From Rotaria sp. Silwood1 (lineage: Eukaryota; Rotifera; Eurotatoria; Philodinida; Philodinidae): a DNA stretch of 64,000 nucleotides. The notes below the pieces were generated by a model that had not been told where the DNA came from, did not search any database, and saw only the letters and a program-made list of their open reading frames with translations. Positions 23,691 through 35,690 of the stretch are shown piece by piece; the first letter of the stretch is position 1, and each line of letters begins with the position of its first letter. The position numbers and the translations under genes were made by a program. The stretch is from the NCBI GenBank assembly GCA_905250075.1, contig CAJNOP010000034.1, positions 1,099,043 to 1,163,042 of the forward strand, read 5' to 3'.

Positions 23691-24524
23691 ACTATCTGCG
23701 CTCTCACTCACATTCATTCCCACATCCACACACTCGCGACGCATTGTCCTAGCACCATGATATAAATATCATTTCCAAGTATAATATTTGAGTTTGTTAT
23801 CACTGCAAACAAAGCAGATATTCTTTGTTGACAACAGTGTATCTTTTATTTTCTGTCCGTTGGAGTATCAGACAAACAACACGAAAGCATTATATTACAG
23901 TTTTTACTATCTATTCATTTATACGTGAAAGGAAGCGAAATAAAAACTTGTGTTTGGAACATCAAACATTGAGTAGAATATGAAAAAGAAACTCATCGTA
24001 ATCGTTACAACTGTTTATTGAATCATTCCATTGTCATCAGACAGAGACATAATCTACATAGAAAAATATACGAGCTTCAAATCGATCTTTTCTTCGAATG
24101 CTTTTACTGCTGTATCTTCATTGAATTTCATACAATCATGCCGTGATCATAAAGTTGTTCTTATTCCATGTGTGAGTCCCTTTTCTTCACCTGATGATAA
24201 GTAAATAATTGTGTCAAAGTTTGTAACAGTTTCTACTCAATACTTTGTTCCATTTTTCAGTGCTCGAAAAGCTTCATTTAGTGATTGTGTAGGTTTTGAA
24301 ACATATTATCTTTGACTCTTTATTGATCATGGTTGTATTTTTTGCATTACAAAAACATACATGTGTTCAAGTCTTCAAAGCCACATCGATATAGTCGTGC
24401 TGCATGGGACAAGGAATTTTATTTTATTATTAAACGAAAAAATTTAAAGCATTATGAAGTAAAAAACTATAGTAGTTGAATAATTATCATATTAGCAAGT
24501 GAAAAAAAGAGAGTATATGTAATA
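23691..24524. other. 3' flank of the Ly6 array
   Basis: No gene is supported. Part of this sequence (about 24010-24420) is repeated downstream of the other Ly6 copies, for example at 36210-36600 and 30200-30420, so it belongs to the duplicated unit. Confidence 0.6.
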
Positions 24525-25051
24525 TTAAACCGATCGATAGGTGAAAAGAGCGATGATACCCATAGCAATGAAGAGAAGCAGTGGCTGGTTTTTGACCATC
24601 GATACGCCATTGCACAAGTCCTTCGTACAACAACATGTATGAGTTGAAACACCTAGTGCACTTATCGTTTTACAACCGTTCTCACCACCTAGGCATACTC
24701 CAGGTGGCGATATTCCACGAGTAACTTGGTCTTGAACCTTTACTTTCTGCAAACGAAATAGATCAAATTGATCAATCATAACATAAATATCAAAGTCCTA
24801 TTTCAAAAACACTTACAATGCAAACTGTGCCTGGAATTGCTTCCTGTTTTTGGGCATCAGTTGCGGACTTGGGATCGAACGTATCGCCACAATTCTTGTC
24901 GCCAGGCGTGCATACATAACATTTGTAGGTGCTAACAGCACCAATAAATCCTATTTAAATGGCAAAACATGAATCATATGAAACATTTTTTTCTAAATCG
25001 CTTATTGACTATAAACTTACCCAAGATGAGTAGAATTCCGAAGGATTTCAT
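24525..25051 (-). CDS. Ly6/uPAR-type GPI-anchored three-finger protein, copy A
   Basis: Exons 25051-25021, 24950-24817 and 24746-24525 join in phase into 128 residues. Order: a signal peptide (MKSFGILLILG...), then a ten-cysteine domain with KCYVC near the mature N-terminus, NCGDTFDP, VC, VC, GC, and the closing CCCTKDLCNG, and finally a hydrophobic C-terminus (QPLLLFIAMGIIALF) preceded by small residues, as in GPI-anchor signals. The CxxC start and CC-x5-CN end define the Ly6/uPAR three-finger fold. Known animal members are surface modulators of channels, receptors or gamete contact; this one's partner is unknown. All four tandem copies share exon structure. Confidence 0.88.
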
Positions 25052-26780
25052 TCTTCAGTCTTTATGATAGAAAAAAAGTTGGGCTTTATTTGAATGATAA
25101 ATATTATATCAAATGCAGAATACGTGAGTGGTGTTGCCTTTATATATACGATGATAAGAAACTCTCTCATAGCGTATCTTTTAGTCTTTCTGTCTGATTG
25201 TGAAATTTGCTCAGAATGCTCTAGCTGGTATGATATCTTTTTTGACGCATTTACAAGTGATAAAAAAAGTGTCCTTGATACTTCTTTACACGTAGCGGTA
25301 AACATGTAAGAAAGACTATAGGTGTTGTGTCTTTTTGTTTCTATGACATTCATTTCTCTGTTATTGTATTTGGTTTTAATTCATAAGATATAGCTGATCA
25401 ATTTACAATAGTTTGGACTAGGGAATGGTACTATAGCAGTAGTCTAGTGCTTTCTGTGTGAGTAAAAATGTTGTTCACAACAACTTGAAGTTTCTCAATG
25501 ATATTATGATAAGGGTTGTGTATTTATTTTATCTCTATAGTTACAATAAACATTGTTTAAATCATTTTCAATTATTGAGATCAATTAAGATTGGCTTTTT
25601 CATACAAATGTCCCAATCACTCTCTCAATATGAGTGCCATGAAAGCACAGCCGATCAAAACTTGAAAGCAGACACTTTAAAACGGAATAGTAGTTCTTCA
25701 ATTGAATTTTACTTTAAAGTTTCACATTACTGATCCGTAATGTTTCGCTGTTTTTGATATTTGTTCTTCATTAGAACAAGTTGATGCATCAAACAACTAT
25801 CGATCGCTTAAATTGCGACTAGTATCTAGTTCCTGCTAAAATTCACAATGTTGGCTGTCTAATCACCGCTCTGTCAATACATATTTTAGAATCAAACCAA
25901 ACTTATTTATGAATATTGCTGAAGTCGTTTCAATCAGTAGTAATCATGAATTTGTAAAAACTAGTATATTTAAAGAACAGGCGAACATTCGCTGAATGAG
26001 GACTCAGAAACATTATGCTCATTTTCAAATAACATTATTTGAATGATTCAAAGATCAACAAAATGTTTGGGCACGCTCTGAAGTTAACATGTAATTTTTT
26101 TGTGAAGTCAAATGATAAAGTATATTAACAGTTGTTCTATTCTCACTATTCTTATTCAATGTTTATCAATCTGTTATCATCAGCACTTTATTTATGTTAG
26201 ATATTCATCGTCAAGTGATATTTATACAAAACGACAGAATAAAATGATAATATCTAGGCTATTGCAGTGAGTAATATTTTGTAGCTGTGCATCGTGTTAT
26301 AATATTTACATTGTTTTATTAGAGTTTGCCGTTCGAAAATTAGTCATTCTTGGACAAAGTCGAGATGTTTTGCTTAATCTCTATTTTAAAATCTTAGTAT
26401 GTCACATTAAATACTGATAACTGAATGAATCCATGTTGCATCATGGCCATTGTTGAACATATTAATGGTAACCATAGTCACTTATTTCTCGTGGTTTGCT
26501 GTATATTATGAAAGAGTTTTCAACTCCAAATTAAATCATATTGAGAAAATATGACGAGTTTATTTCACTTGAACAAGAAGTCTTTTTAAATCTCGAGCAA
26601 TAACATATTCCAGAAGAATTTCAATTTATAGCGAGTTCTGTTTTATTGATCAACAAGTAATCGAGAGTGTGGGTTTGGGTGTCCGTATTAACGTACAATC
26701 TTATCCTGAGCAAATAGTCTTTCCATCAATATTTTAGGTATATCATGTAGGTTGAGGTTTCTGAATCACTTTCCAAAGGG
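25052..26780. other. Upstream flank of Ly6 copy A
   Basis: Short frames at 25048-25353 and 25458-25733 have no recognisable content. The first 300 bases resemble the promoter sides of copies B-D (GCAGAATRCGTGAG...GTGTTGCCTTTATATAT), so they form part of the duplication unit. Confidence 0.5.
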
Positions 26781-27070
26781 CTTTACGATGGAATTTTCGC
26801 TCAAGTGTTTCATACAATTTTTGATGGGCTACAGCATAATATAGTTCTCTTCTCCTTATTCTATTGCCTGGAATTCTCTGAGGAGAAATAATGCCAAAAA
26901 TTGTTATCATTCGGGTATATGGATGCGAAAAAGATTCATCCATATACTCAAATGACAATAATTTTAGACTTTATGTCTCCTTGCAGACTTCTGAACAATA
27001 AAGTAAGGAGAAGAAAACTATGGCAGGATGTAGACCAACTACAGTGTGAGTGTGAGTGGAAATCTTCCAA
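26781..27070. repeat. Inverted duplication of a possible coding fragment
   Basis: About 26781-26930 and 26931-27070 are diverged reverse complements. Both arms, read outward, encode a similar peptide: HPYTxM..I....SP.R...N..RRR.L. The minus frame runs 26743-26958 and the plus frame 26901-27083. The right arm runs into a GTGTGAGTGTGAG tract. Either a foldback element or an inverted duplication of an exon. Confidence 0.55.
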
Positions 27071-27801
27071 CTACCATTGCTGACATCCTAACGTGAACAG
27101 CTGATCCTACTCGTTTACCCTCATCCATACATCCACACTCCCATTCTCAAGTCGACAAGAGCCTTCGAAAACGCCATTAACCCTTTGATATTGGGGCTTT
27201 TTTTTGAAAAAATGAAGTTTTTTTTATTAAAGTGAAAATATATGTTTAAGCGTAGGTGTAAGTGTGAGTGTTACTCAGCTGAAAAATGTGCTCGAGCGGG
27301 TCTAGAGCCAGTCCTAGCGTTTTTAGCCTCGAAGTGATAATTTTAGAAACGATTACATATGATTTGAGTAAGGACTTCGGTGTAGATGTAACCCAAATAT
27401 GAGGTGATCATTTCTCCAATTTTCAGTGCGACTCCTGAAAAGAACGGATCCGGGTCTAGAACTTCCGAAATCCGTCTTGCAACTCTTTAGTGAGCATTGC
27501 TTTAGACAAGATTCACACCCACATCCACACCTTTTCAATTTTCGAAGAACTTCATGTACTATTTGGATATGTTTTGCAGAACATCGTGCTTGACAACTTA
27601 TCGATATGATTGTATTTTTGTATTATATAAAACACGCGTGCTCAGGTGTACAAAACCATACCAATATAATAGCAATGTTATATGACAAGCAGTTATACTT
27701 CGTTTCTTTACAGAAAATTTTTAAAAACCATAAGAAGTGAAATAAAGCAATAGTTAGATAATTATCACATCAACCAGCAAACAATAAGAGTTTATATAAT
27801 T
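27071..27801. other. Repeat-rich spacer between Ly6 copies A and B
   Basis: CA-rich (CATCCATACATCCACACTC) and GTGTGAGTG tracts recur here and at 29360, 35700 and 35780. From about 27550 the sequence matches the shared 3' flank of the Ly6 genes (CTTCATGTACTATTTG, ATGTTTTGC). No gene. Confidence 0.55.
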
Positions 27802-28419
27802 TCAAAGCGATCGATACGTGAGAAGAGCGATAATACTCATAAAAATGAAGAGAAGGAGTGGCTGGTTTCTGACCATCGATGCACCATTGCAAAGATCCGA
27901 CGTACAACAACACACACTAGCTGTAATACCTCCTTCAGTCTTCGTCGAACATCCGTTTGTACCACCTACACATGCTGTAATGGGTGATATTCCACGAGCA
28001 ACTAAGTTACCAGCCCGCACTTTCTGAAAGCAGAAGTGGATCACATAGGTTAGCAAGGATATAAATATCAATGTCATATTTCTAAAAGACTTACGATGCA
28101 CACTTGACCATCAGTTGCTTCAGGTTTTTGGGCATCAGTTATCAAATTCGCCATGAATGGATCCCCACAATTCGCATTCTCAGCAGAACTGCACCCATAC
28201 ATGACTTTTCAATTATTACGTTTCATTTGGTACTTTATTTGTATCAATGTCACGATGAAACTGAATATATTTTTTGAACTGTTCTAAGCATCTGTAGGTG
28301 CTAACAGCACTTATAAGTCCTATCCAAATGGCAAAAAATGAATCACTTAAAACACGTTTTTGTATATAGGTAATTAACTATCACTTACCAAAGATGAGCA
28401 GAATGCAAAAGGATTTCAT
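27802..28419 (-). CDS. Ly6/uPAR-type GPI-anchored protein, copy B, exon 2 interrupted by an 88-bp insertion
   Basis: Exon 1 is 28419-28389, exon 2 is 28319-28095 and exon 3 is 28023-27802. The signal peptide (MKSFCILLIFG), the CGDPF region and the C-terminus with CCCTSDLCNG plus GPI-type tail match copy C. Exon 2 is 225 nt against 137 in copy C, because 88 nt (28287-28200) sit between the first Cys codon and the next conserved residues. Read through, they bring in-frame stops (TAA after VPNET). Removing 85 nt with a GC..AG boundary would restore the frame but lose the first cysteine. So this copy is either a pseudogene or has gained a small intron. Copy D has the same insertion. Confidence 0.7.
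28200..28287 (-). other. 88-bp insertion in exon 2 of Ly6 copy B
   Basis: Absent from copies A and C and present at the identical place in copy D (37102-37189). It begins TTAGAACAGTTCAAA and ends GAAAAGTCATG on the coding strand. 88 is not a multiple of three. Confidence 0.75.
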
Positions 28420-29454
28420 TCTTCAGTGTTGGTTACAGAAAAAAGATTTTGTTTTATTTGAATGAGGAATGATATATCAAGTGCAGAATGCGTGAGCAGT
28501 GATGCCTTTTTATATGTCAAGATCAGGAGCTCTCTGTTGACGATTCTTATAGTCTTCGTATCTAATTATGAAATTTGTTTGGAATATTGATTGCTCGTAT
28601 GATATCGTGTTCGTGTATACATCAAACGTGAAAGTCGAAACTCGAAACTTGAAACTTCAAATCAATAAATTGAAATTTGAAACTTGAGAGTTAAAAGTTG
28701 ACATTAGAAACTTACATAGTAATTAGTTCGCCAATGAAACTTTATTCTCAAGTGTGACACTACTATTTTCATTGGCAGTATTCGAAATACTTCAATAGAT
28801 AACATTGTTCTCCATGAATGACAAGCGCTATAGCTCGACGAAAAAAAGAAGAGTATCATTGTTAAATATTCAAGTTGTCATCAATTGATAAAGAGAGTTA
28901 ATGGTCGATGAATGAACGTGGAAGAGGTACACAAATGTCACGTTTCTGATTCGATAGGAATCATTTTTCTCATAAGGCCTCTAATACGATGATTATTTGT
29001 GGATAAGAGAAAAAGATCATTCTTTGGATTAAGCTAATAGAAAACGATGAGTAGTGGGATTGAATGAATAAAGATAAGAGCCACATTCATCCTATAGTCT
29101 TCTTTTGCGAGGATAAAAATAGGCTGTACCTCTCAAATAATCACAAATAGTAATCATAAACAATGTTTGAACACTGTGATTCTCAACAATAGTTCACGTT
29201 GATCAATCATTTGATTATTCTGATAAGCGTCAATACCTATTGAGAATGAATCAGTGAATGTAAAAGTAATCGGTTCACCCAAATCCATTTGAGCTAAATT
29301 AATTTCTTATATTAAGAAGTGCTGCTTTCACGTTGATCTAATTGTTCCAAGGAAGATACCATCATGCATACACCCACACTCGCATTCCTAAATAGGCAAG
29401 TTGTTCTGAAAACGCAATTAATCGCCATGCTCGTGATTCTCATTTTAACGTTTG
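28420..29454. repeat. Duplicated promoter-side flank of Ly6 copy B
   Basis: This block, with its GAAACTTGAAA tract (28640-28715) and AAGGCCTCTAATACGATGAT, GAACACTGTGATTCTCAAC and neighbouring sequence, aligns with blocks upstream of copy C (31022-31790 plus 33238-33420) and copy D (37323-38290). No gene is seen. It provides an empty-site counterpart for the hAT-type insertion upstream of copy C. Confidence 0.75.
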
Positions 29455-29700
29455 CACCTTTCGTCAGAAAACTCAAAAACTAGCTACTTCTATTATAAAG
29501 TATTTTTGAAGACAGTTGGAAAGGTTAAGTCTGCCTGTGGAAAACGACCTAAAAGTTTCTCACAATGTTTTTACATATATCACGCGCAAATAGTCTTTTT
29601 CTTTGCAAAGTACATCAAAATAATACCGAGATAAAAGCTTCCCGTTTCCCAATTGCAAAGCTTGCGTTTTCAATCATCTTCAAGCACATTTTATAGGAAA
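29455..29700. repeat. Dispersed repeat family, copy 2
   Basis: Similar to 35880-36120 and to 21165-21420 (shared TAGCTACTT, GAAAACGACC, TTTCTCACAATG and CATCACGC blocks with 35880-36120). It follows the same CA-rich and GCAATTAATCGCCATGCTCG block as the 35.8 kb copy. Confidence 0.65.
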
Positions 29701-30491
29701 GTGGCTCGTTTTGATAGCTTCTGAGTAGGAATGAAAAAAGCTTCAACGAGAACCTGGATTAGAAATGTTTCAGACGTCTTTGGAAACTCTTCCTTGTTTG
29801 AAGATGTACGTCTCCTGTATATGCATGGTTGGGGTATCACTGAGGGTACATAAAATATCTGCACTCACATCGATTCCCCTCCCCCTCCCCCAAGAAAGGA
29901 AAGTTAACAAATCTGCTTTGAAAATATAAAATTTAAGTGGAAGATCGAGAAGAGCGTCATTGGTATCATTACAAAGCTTTTTGCTCATTTATTCAGTTAT
30001 CATCAGGTGAAGATGTTACGTATACAAAAGTAAGTTTGAGTCTGGCACAGTGATATTGATTCAATGTCTTTATTGATATATCTTAAATGACTTCTAATAA
30101 ATCATATCATTATCATAAATACGTTCTAGTTCTGTGTAAGAATCTTTTTACGTTCCCTAATGATAATTGAATGAGTCTGTCGAAAGTTTTGAACCGCTGC
30201 TTCTCTATATTTTGCAGTATCTTTCGGCCCTCGAACAACTTCATGTACTATTTGAATATGTTTTGCGAAATATCGTCTATGATTTCTTATCGATCATGAT
30301 TGTATTTCTTTTATTAAACAAAATACATGTGTTCGGGTTTTCAAAACCACACCTATACAATAGCCATGTATAGGTTAAGGAACTTTATTTTATTATCAAA
30401 CAGAAATTTTTTAGAGCATTATGAGGCAAAAACCAACAGTAGAGCAACAATTATCTTGTAAGTAAAAAAGAAAAGGAGTGTTTATGTAATA
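29701..30491. other. 3' flank of Ly6 copy C
   Basis: No gene is seen. The stretch from about 30200 repeats the 3' flank of the other copies (CTTCATGTACTATTTGAATATG). A short CCCCTCCCCCTCCCCC tract lies at 29877-29892. Confidence 0.55.
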
Positions 30492-31021
30492 TTAAAGCGA
30501 TCGATAGGTAAAAAGAGCGACGGCACCCATAGAAATGAAGAGAAGAACCGGCTGGTTTCTAATCATCGATACACTATTGCAAAGATCCGACGCACAACAA
30601 CACACAGTAGCTGTAAGACTCCCTTCAGTCTTTGTCGTACAATCATTTGTACCTCGTGGGCACTTTGAAGCAGATAATGTTCCACGAGCAACTAAGTTAC
30701 CAGTCCGCGTTTTCTGAAAGAAGAAGCAAATGAAATAGATCAGTAATGACATAAATATCAAAGTCATATGTTAAAAAGACTTACCATGCACACTTCGTCT
30801 CCAATTGCTTCAACTTTTTGAGAATCAGTCATGGAATTCGCATTGAAAGGGTCTCTACAACCCAAATCACTAAGACTCGTGCATTGATAACACCTGTAGG
30901 TGCTACCAGCACCGATAAATCCTATTCAAATAGCATAAAATGAATCGGTTGCAACATATTTTTGTACATAGGTTATTGACTATCACTTACCAAAGATGAG
31001 TAGAATGCAGAAGAGTTTCAT
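30492..31021 (-). CDS. Ly6/uPAR-type GPI-anchored three-finger protein, copy C
   Basis: Exons 31021-30991, 30921-30785 and 30713-30492 join in phase into 129 residues. Signal peptide MKLFCILLIFG; RCYQC and GCRDPFN near the N-terminus; VC, KC, DC, then CCCASDLCNS and a hydrophobic GPI-type tail ending RSL. All ten cysteines of copy A are kept. The Asn after the last Cys, typical of Ly6 proteins, is present. Compared with A, the middle loop is diverged (TLSASKCPRGTND), while the tail and the splice phases are conserved. Confidence 0.87.
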
Positions 31022-31795
31022 TCTTCAGTCTTTATCACAGAAAAAACTTTCCTTGTATCTGAATGAGAAATTGTATATCAAACGCAGAATATGTAAGTAG
31101 AGTATTCTTTATATATGTCATGATCAAGAACTCGCTGTTGACATATCTTGTATTCTCTGTGTGTATTTATGAAATTTGCTGAGAATAGTGTTTGCTCATA
31201 TGATATCATTTTCATGCCTACGTTAAACGTCAAAGCTGTAACTCGAAACTTGAAATCTCTGAATAGAAGCTTGAAACTCGAAATCAGTAAATTGAAAGTT
31301 GAAACTCGAGTGTTGAAAGTTGACATTGGAAAATTGCATAGTAATTAGTTCGTCAATTGAATCTCATCTTCAAGTGTAACATTGCTATTTTCGTCGGCAG
31401 TATTCGAAATGTTTCAATAGACAGCATTATTCTCTATAGATGGATAGTACTATAACTCGACAACGAAAAGAAGAGTTTCAATGTTAAATATTCATGCTGT
31501 CATCGCTTGACAAACAGAGTTGATAATCGGTCAATGAACATAGAATAGGTATACAAATCCCACTTTTCTGATTCGATAGAAAACATGTTTCTCATATGAT
31601 TTCCAACATTGTGATTAGTTGTGTATAGCAAGTACAAGACCAATCTTTTGACTAAACTATTTGACAAAGATCGGTAGTGGAAGGAAATGAATGAAGAGTA
31701 GAACGATATTCATCCTAGAATATTCTTTCATGAAGATAAAAATAGATTATAACTATTGAACAATCACGAATAGTAGTGAAAAGCAATGTCGGAAC
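31022..31795. repeat. Duplicated promoter-side flank of Ly6 copy C, with target duplication of the hAT-type insertion
   Basis: Aligns with the flanks of B and D. It contains a degenerate GAAACTTGAAA tract (31240-31330). It ends with GTCGGAAC (31788-31795), the left target-site copy of the element at 31796. No gene. Confidence 0.75.
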
Positions 31796-33229
31796 CAGAG
31801 ACCGTCACAGGGCAGTTTTTTTATGCCCTGTCCTGCCCTGCGCCCTGTCCTGCGCCCTGCCCTGCCCTGCCCTAATGATGATTCATAATATTTTTTTCTG
31901 TCCTGCCCCGCCCTGAGGGCAGGGCAGGGCGGCCCTGAACTTGGAAATCCAGCTTAAATGAGGAAATATCTAATAGCTTTAAAAAACCTCGTAATGGTAA
32001 AGTTTTAATCATTTGTTTAATTCGATCCGATTGAAAGTTATTTGTATCGATGAAGTTGAAGATGGAGTGAAAGTAGGGATCTCAATATGTGTCTACCTTT
32101 CATTTAGTTTATGCGTAAATTAAGTGGTAAGTAATTTATATTTATTATAAATATAAATTATTTCGTTACAAAGTTTATATTACAAATCAATATGAATTCT
32201 AATAATTTACAACGATTTGTAAATATAAATTTTGCAACAAAATAATTTACATTTATAATAAATATAAATTTCTTACAATTCATATTTATTATAAGGTAAA
32301 CGGTAAATGACGCCCCAAAGTAAAAGTGATTTATTATGATAATAATGATATTGTTTCCGAGTTCAGTGCTGAAAAATATTTATCAACATGTTGTTTAAAA
32401 CATTTTTCACCACTCATCGTATTGTAAACTTGATTACTAGTACATTTGAAACCACTATGAAATTCAGGAATTCTTTCTAACTGATGATTACTTAATTATA
32501 CTGGATAACCAAATACTCTTCACCATCTAACAGCAGGTGAAGATCCGTTCTTTATTATTTGATATTTCGATCTTTCAGTCAGTAATCGATATTTAATCGT
32601 TGCAGTATCGAATGAACTCATAATATATGACGGCAGATTAAAATATCGAAGATAGAAAACTCAATGAAATAATTGAAACTAGAAAATTTAACTAAAAAAT
32701 TTGAAGAAACTGGAACATTGGCATGTTTTTAAACTTTTATATGAAGTATGCTGTACAAAACTACGGTCATTTATGAAACTATTTAGAAGAGGAATATATG
32801 AATATACTTAACAAAAAAAACTGAATTTTTCTCTTATATAATTCTGCATCATTGTGAAATGCTTTTTCTTTCCTCTTCAAATCATCTGTATGTTTCTATG
32901 CGAAATATAAATGGATTATATGATGTTCAATATAATAATAAAAAATTGTTCCAACTAGGTACAATGCCAAAAGTTATGATAGTCAGTTTATAGCGATATC
33001 AATTACAATTGCTCATAATATCAACATATCAAAATTATTTACTAGAAAATCTGTTTCAAATAACTGTCTCGAGAAAAAAGAATAACAGGGCAAAAATATT
33101 TTGCCCTGCCCTGCCCTGGCACGCCCTGCAGGGCAGGGCGAAAAATAAAAAAACTTGCCCTGCCCTGCCTTTAGGGCAGGACAGGGCAGGGCAGGACACC
33201 AGGGCCGCCCTGCCCTGTGACGGTCTCTG
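31796..33229. mobile_element. Non-autonomous hAT-type element with GGGCAG terminal arrays
   Basis: The ends are inverted repeats beginning CAGAGACCGTCACAGGGC. They are flanked by a perfect 8-bp direct repeat GTCGGAAC (31788-31795 and 33230-33237), diagnostic of hAT-type transposition. GCCCTG/CAGGGC arrays fill 31815-31935 and 33095-33210. The 1.1 kb middle is AT-rich without a transposase frame. Open frames at 33009-33268 come from the GC-rich arrays and are not genes. Paralogous flanks near 29166 and 38130 lack the element. Confidence 0.93.
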
Positions 33230-33237
33230 GTCGGAAC

Positions 33238-33604
33238 ACTGTGATTTTGAACAATGATTTAAATTCACTAACTATTCAATTATTCTAATAAGCATCAAAG
33301 GCTATTGAGGATGGGTGTGTGAGTAGAAAGGCAACCTGTTCGCTCAAACCCGCTCAAATTTAATTGATTTCTTATTCTAAGAAGTCTTGCTTTCACGTTT
33401 ACCTATCTGAGACAGTTGCAAAAAAACATTTTGCCGTTAAAACGATGATGAATTGACCAATGTCACCATTCATCACGAAAACCGGCTTCAAACGTTTACG
33501 AATATAACACTTTTTATCGTTTTAACGCTAAATATAAATTCAGTGGCGATCAAACGCATGATTGTTTAGTACTAAATATTTAGTAAACAATTGTTTGTTT
33601 ATTT
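33238..33604. other. Remainder of the copy C flank
   Basis: Continues the duplicated flank (ACTGTGATTTTGAACAATG resumes directly after the target duplication), then becomes unique AT-rich sequence with TTAACG-type motifs. No gene. Confidence 0.6.
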
Positions 33605-33945
33605 AACTACTGTTTAATAAAACCAATGAGTAACTTTTATTCTATCTCGAACGATAAATATTTAATTTTGAATAAGTCTCTATATTTATCTAAATAAACA
33701 AAAACTCCTGCATTTCTAAGATATAACGTAAGAATAAAAGTATTTTTCATAAGTTTCAACTTTTTTTTAATCTAGTAGAAGTTCGACCACTTACGAAAAG
33801 TACTTATATTCATATGTTATTTTTTAAAAATGCAGGAGTTTTTTTTTATTTAGATAAATCTTAAGACTTAATCAAAATTAAATATTTCTCTTTCGAGAAA
33901 GAATAAAAGCTACTCATTGATTTGATTAAATGTTGGTAAAAATGA
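33605..33945. mobile_element. Foldback MITE of about 340 bp
   Basis: The left arm (about 33605-33765) pairs with the reverse complement of about 33785-33945: shared ACTCCTGCATTT, TTTATCTAAATA, AATATTTAATTTTGA and TACTCATTG blocks. The centre is near 33775. No coding capacity. Ends diffuse; target duplication not assigned. Confidence 0.75.
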
Positions 33946-34374
33946 ACTGCAGGCTTTCTTCTAGCAAATTATTTTTTTGTCCAATTTTCCTTTTAATATT
34001 CTTTCAAGATGACTTAAAGTTTTGTCGATTAGTATTGAATAATATGTGTGTCTTGTATCTTATGAATATTCTACTGGAATTATTTCGAGTTTTCTAAACT
34101 AGCTCCAAATTCTATACATGTTCAGTGTTGTTATCATTGAACATGTTAATGAGATTTTCCAATGTCAGAAATTTTTACGCGCTTGTAACGCTTTAGAATA
34201 TGCGGTTTTGCAGTTTTTAAAAACATTTTAGACATACTCTTTTACATGTTCGATTGTGATATAACGCACACTCTACGAATTATACAGACATGTCAATACA
34301 TTATTACTCACTGAGAGCTACCTAAGATTACTTGAGAGTACCGTTTCCTATATCCTTATATCTACGCATTTACT

Positions 34375-34745
34375 CTTATAGTCTTATATCTATATCAATA
34401 CCTCTATATCCTTCACATCTATGTTCTTATCTCCACGCTCTTATGTCCAAACTCTTTTATCTATGATCTTCCATGCTTTAATTCTTATATCTATATTCTT
34501 ACTCCTAAATACTTATACCTATATTCTTTCCTCAATACCCTTATACTTATGCTCTTACCACTACACTTTATATCTATCGTCTTATCACTGTGCCATAACC
34601 CATATGTACTTATACTTGCACTCTTATATTTGTATATTTAACTGTATACTCTTCCATTCACACCTTTATATCTATAGCTTTCACTTACATTGCGATAATC
34701 TTACCTTTATGCTTACGTCGTTGTACCTTTACTTTTAGACCTATG
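34375..34745 (+). repeat. Degenerate minisatellite of CTTATATCTAT-type units
   Basis: A strand-biased pyrimidine/AT array with units of about 12-20 bases, such as CTTATATCTATATTCTTA, runs for about 370 bp. It creates a spurious 105-codon frame (34421-34738) of S/Y/L-rich sequence that I do not accept as a gene. Confidence 0.75.
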
Positions 34746-35690
34746 CTCTATTACATAAATTTCCTATAAATTCCTCTTTTTTTAAACAATAATTTGAATT
34801 TTTTAATGAAAGTTAATATCTCTTTGAGATAAATGTAGCGGCATTCGTTTCGTTATGAGCATCATCTATCAATAAATTTAGAAGATTGAAAAAAGTGGTT
34901 AATAGTTATCAAAGGAATCTTTTAATCATTAAATAGAAAAACACATATTTTCCTAAAAAACGCTGAGAAAAAGTACTCTCTATTACTTTTTTGTTCATCC
35001 GTCTTAACTACATTATGATATAATAAATTTCTTAATTCATAAGGAACAAACATAAATGAAATAGAAGCAAGTTTTTCATAACTCCTCAGTTAAGGAAATG
35101 AACATAGGATAATATGTAAAAAGAGGAAGTAGAAACAATAAAAACGAATAGTTATAATTATTGTCTGTAATCGTTGTGAATTATATTTGAAGAAAGCACC
35201 AGAAACTGTGATTGATGAAATGTTTTTTTTTCGGAATGAATTTTCATATATATTTGAACTATGATACCAAATAAAGGAACCAGCAACTCTTAACGAACTG
35301 TAAGGAATATAACTAAAGTTCTATAAAAAGAAAGTAATCTATGCCTTTGTGTTTACGTCATTTTTTGCTCAAGATCACCCATTCAAATATCATGAGTCTT
35401 CACATAGTAGATACTGGTTTACAAAAAGGTTTAAACAATCATGTATAGTGAAAAATGCTTTGACACGTGAGTGAAGCATTAAAACGAAAAAAAAGTGATG
35501 ATTACCATCATTGCCGTTTATGATCGTTTTTTATCGAAAACGTCCAATGTCACTATTTAAACGGCATATTCGACGTTCCACTTCTGTCTACGTAATTTTT
35601 CCGAGGAAGATTTTTGAATCGATTGAGACCCATCACTGGTTTGTTCGATTTTACAGCAGTAAATAAAATGCATGAATTATTATAAAGAAG
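34746..35690. other. Gene-free AT-rich stretch
   Basis: Nothing supported as a gene or element. Confidence 0.5.

Noticed and set aside
33009..33268. Two overlapping 70-82 codon frames rich in Ala, Leu and Pro
   Set aside because: Produced by the GCCCTG/GGGCAG arrays at the end of the hAT-type element.
34421..34738. 105-codon Ser/Tyr/Leu-rich frame
   Set aside because: Generated by a degenerate CTTATATCTAT minisatellite.
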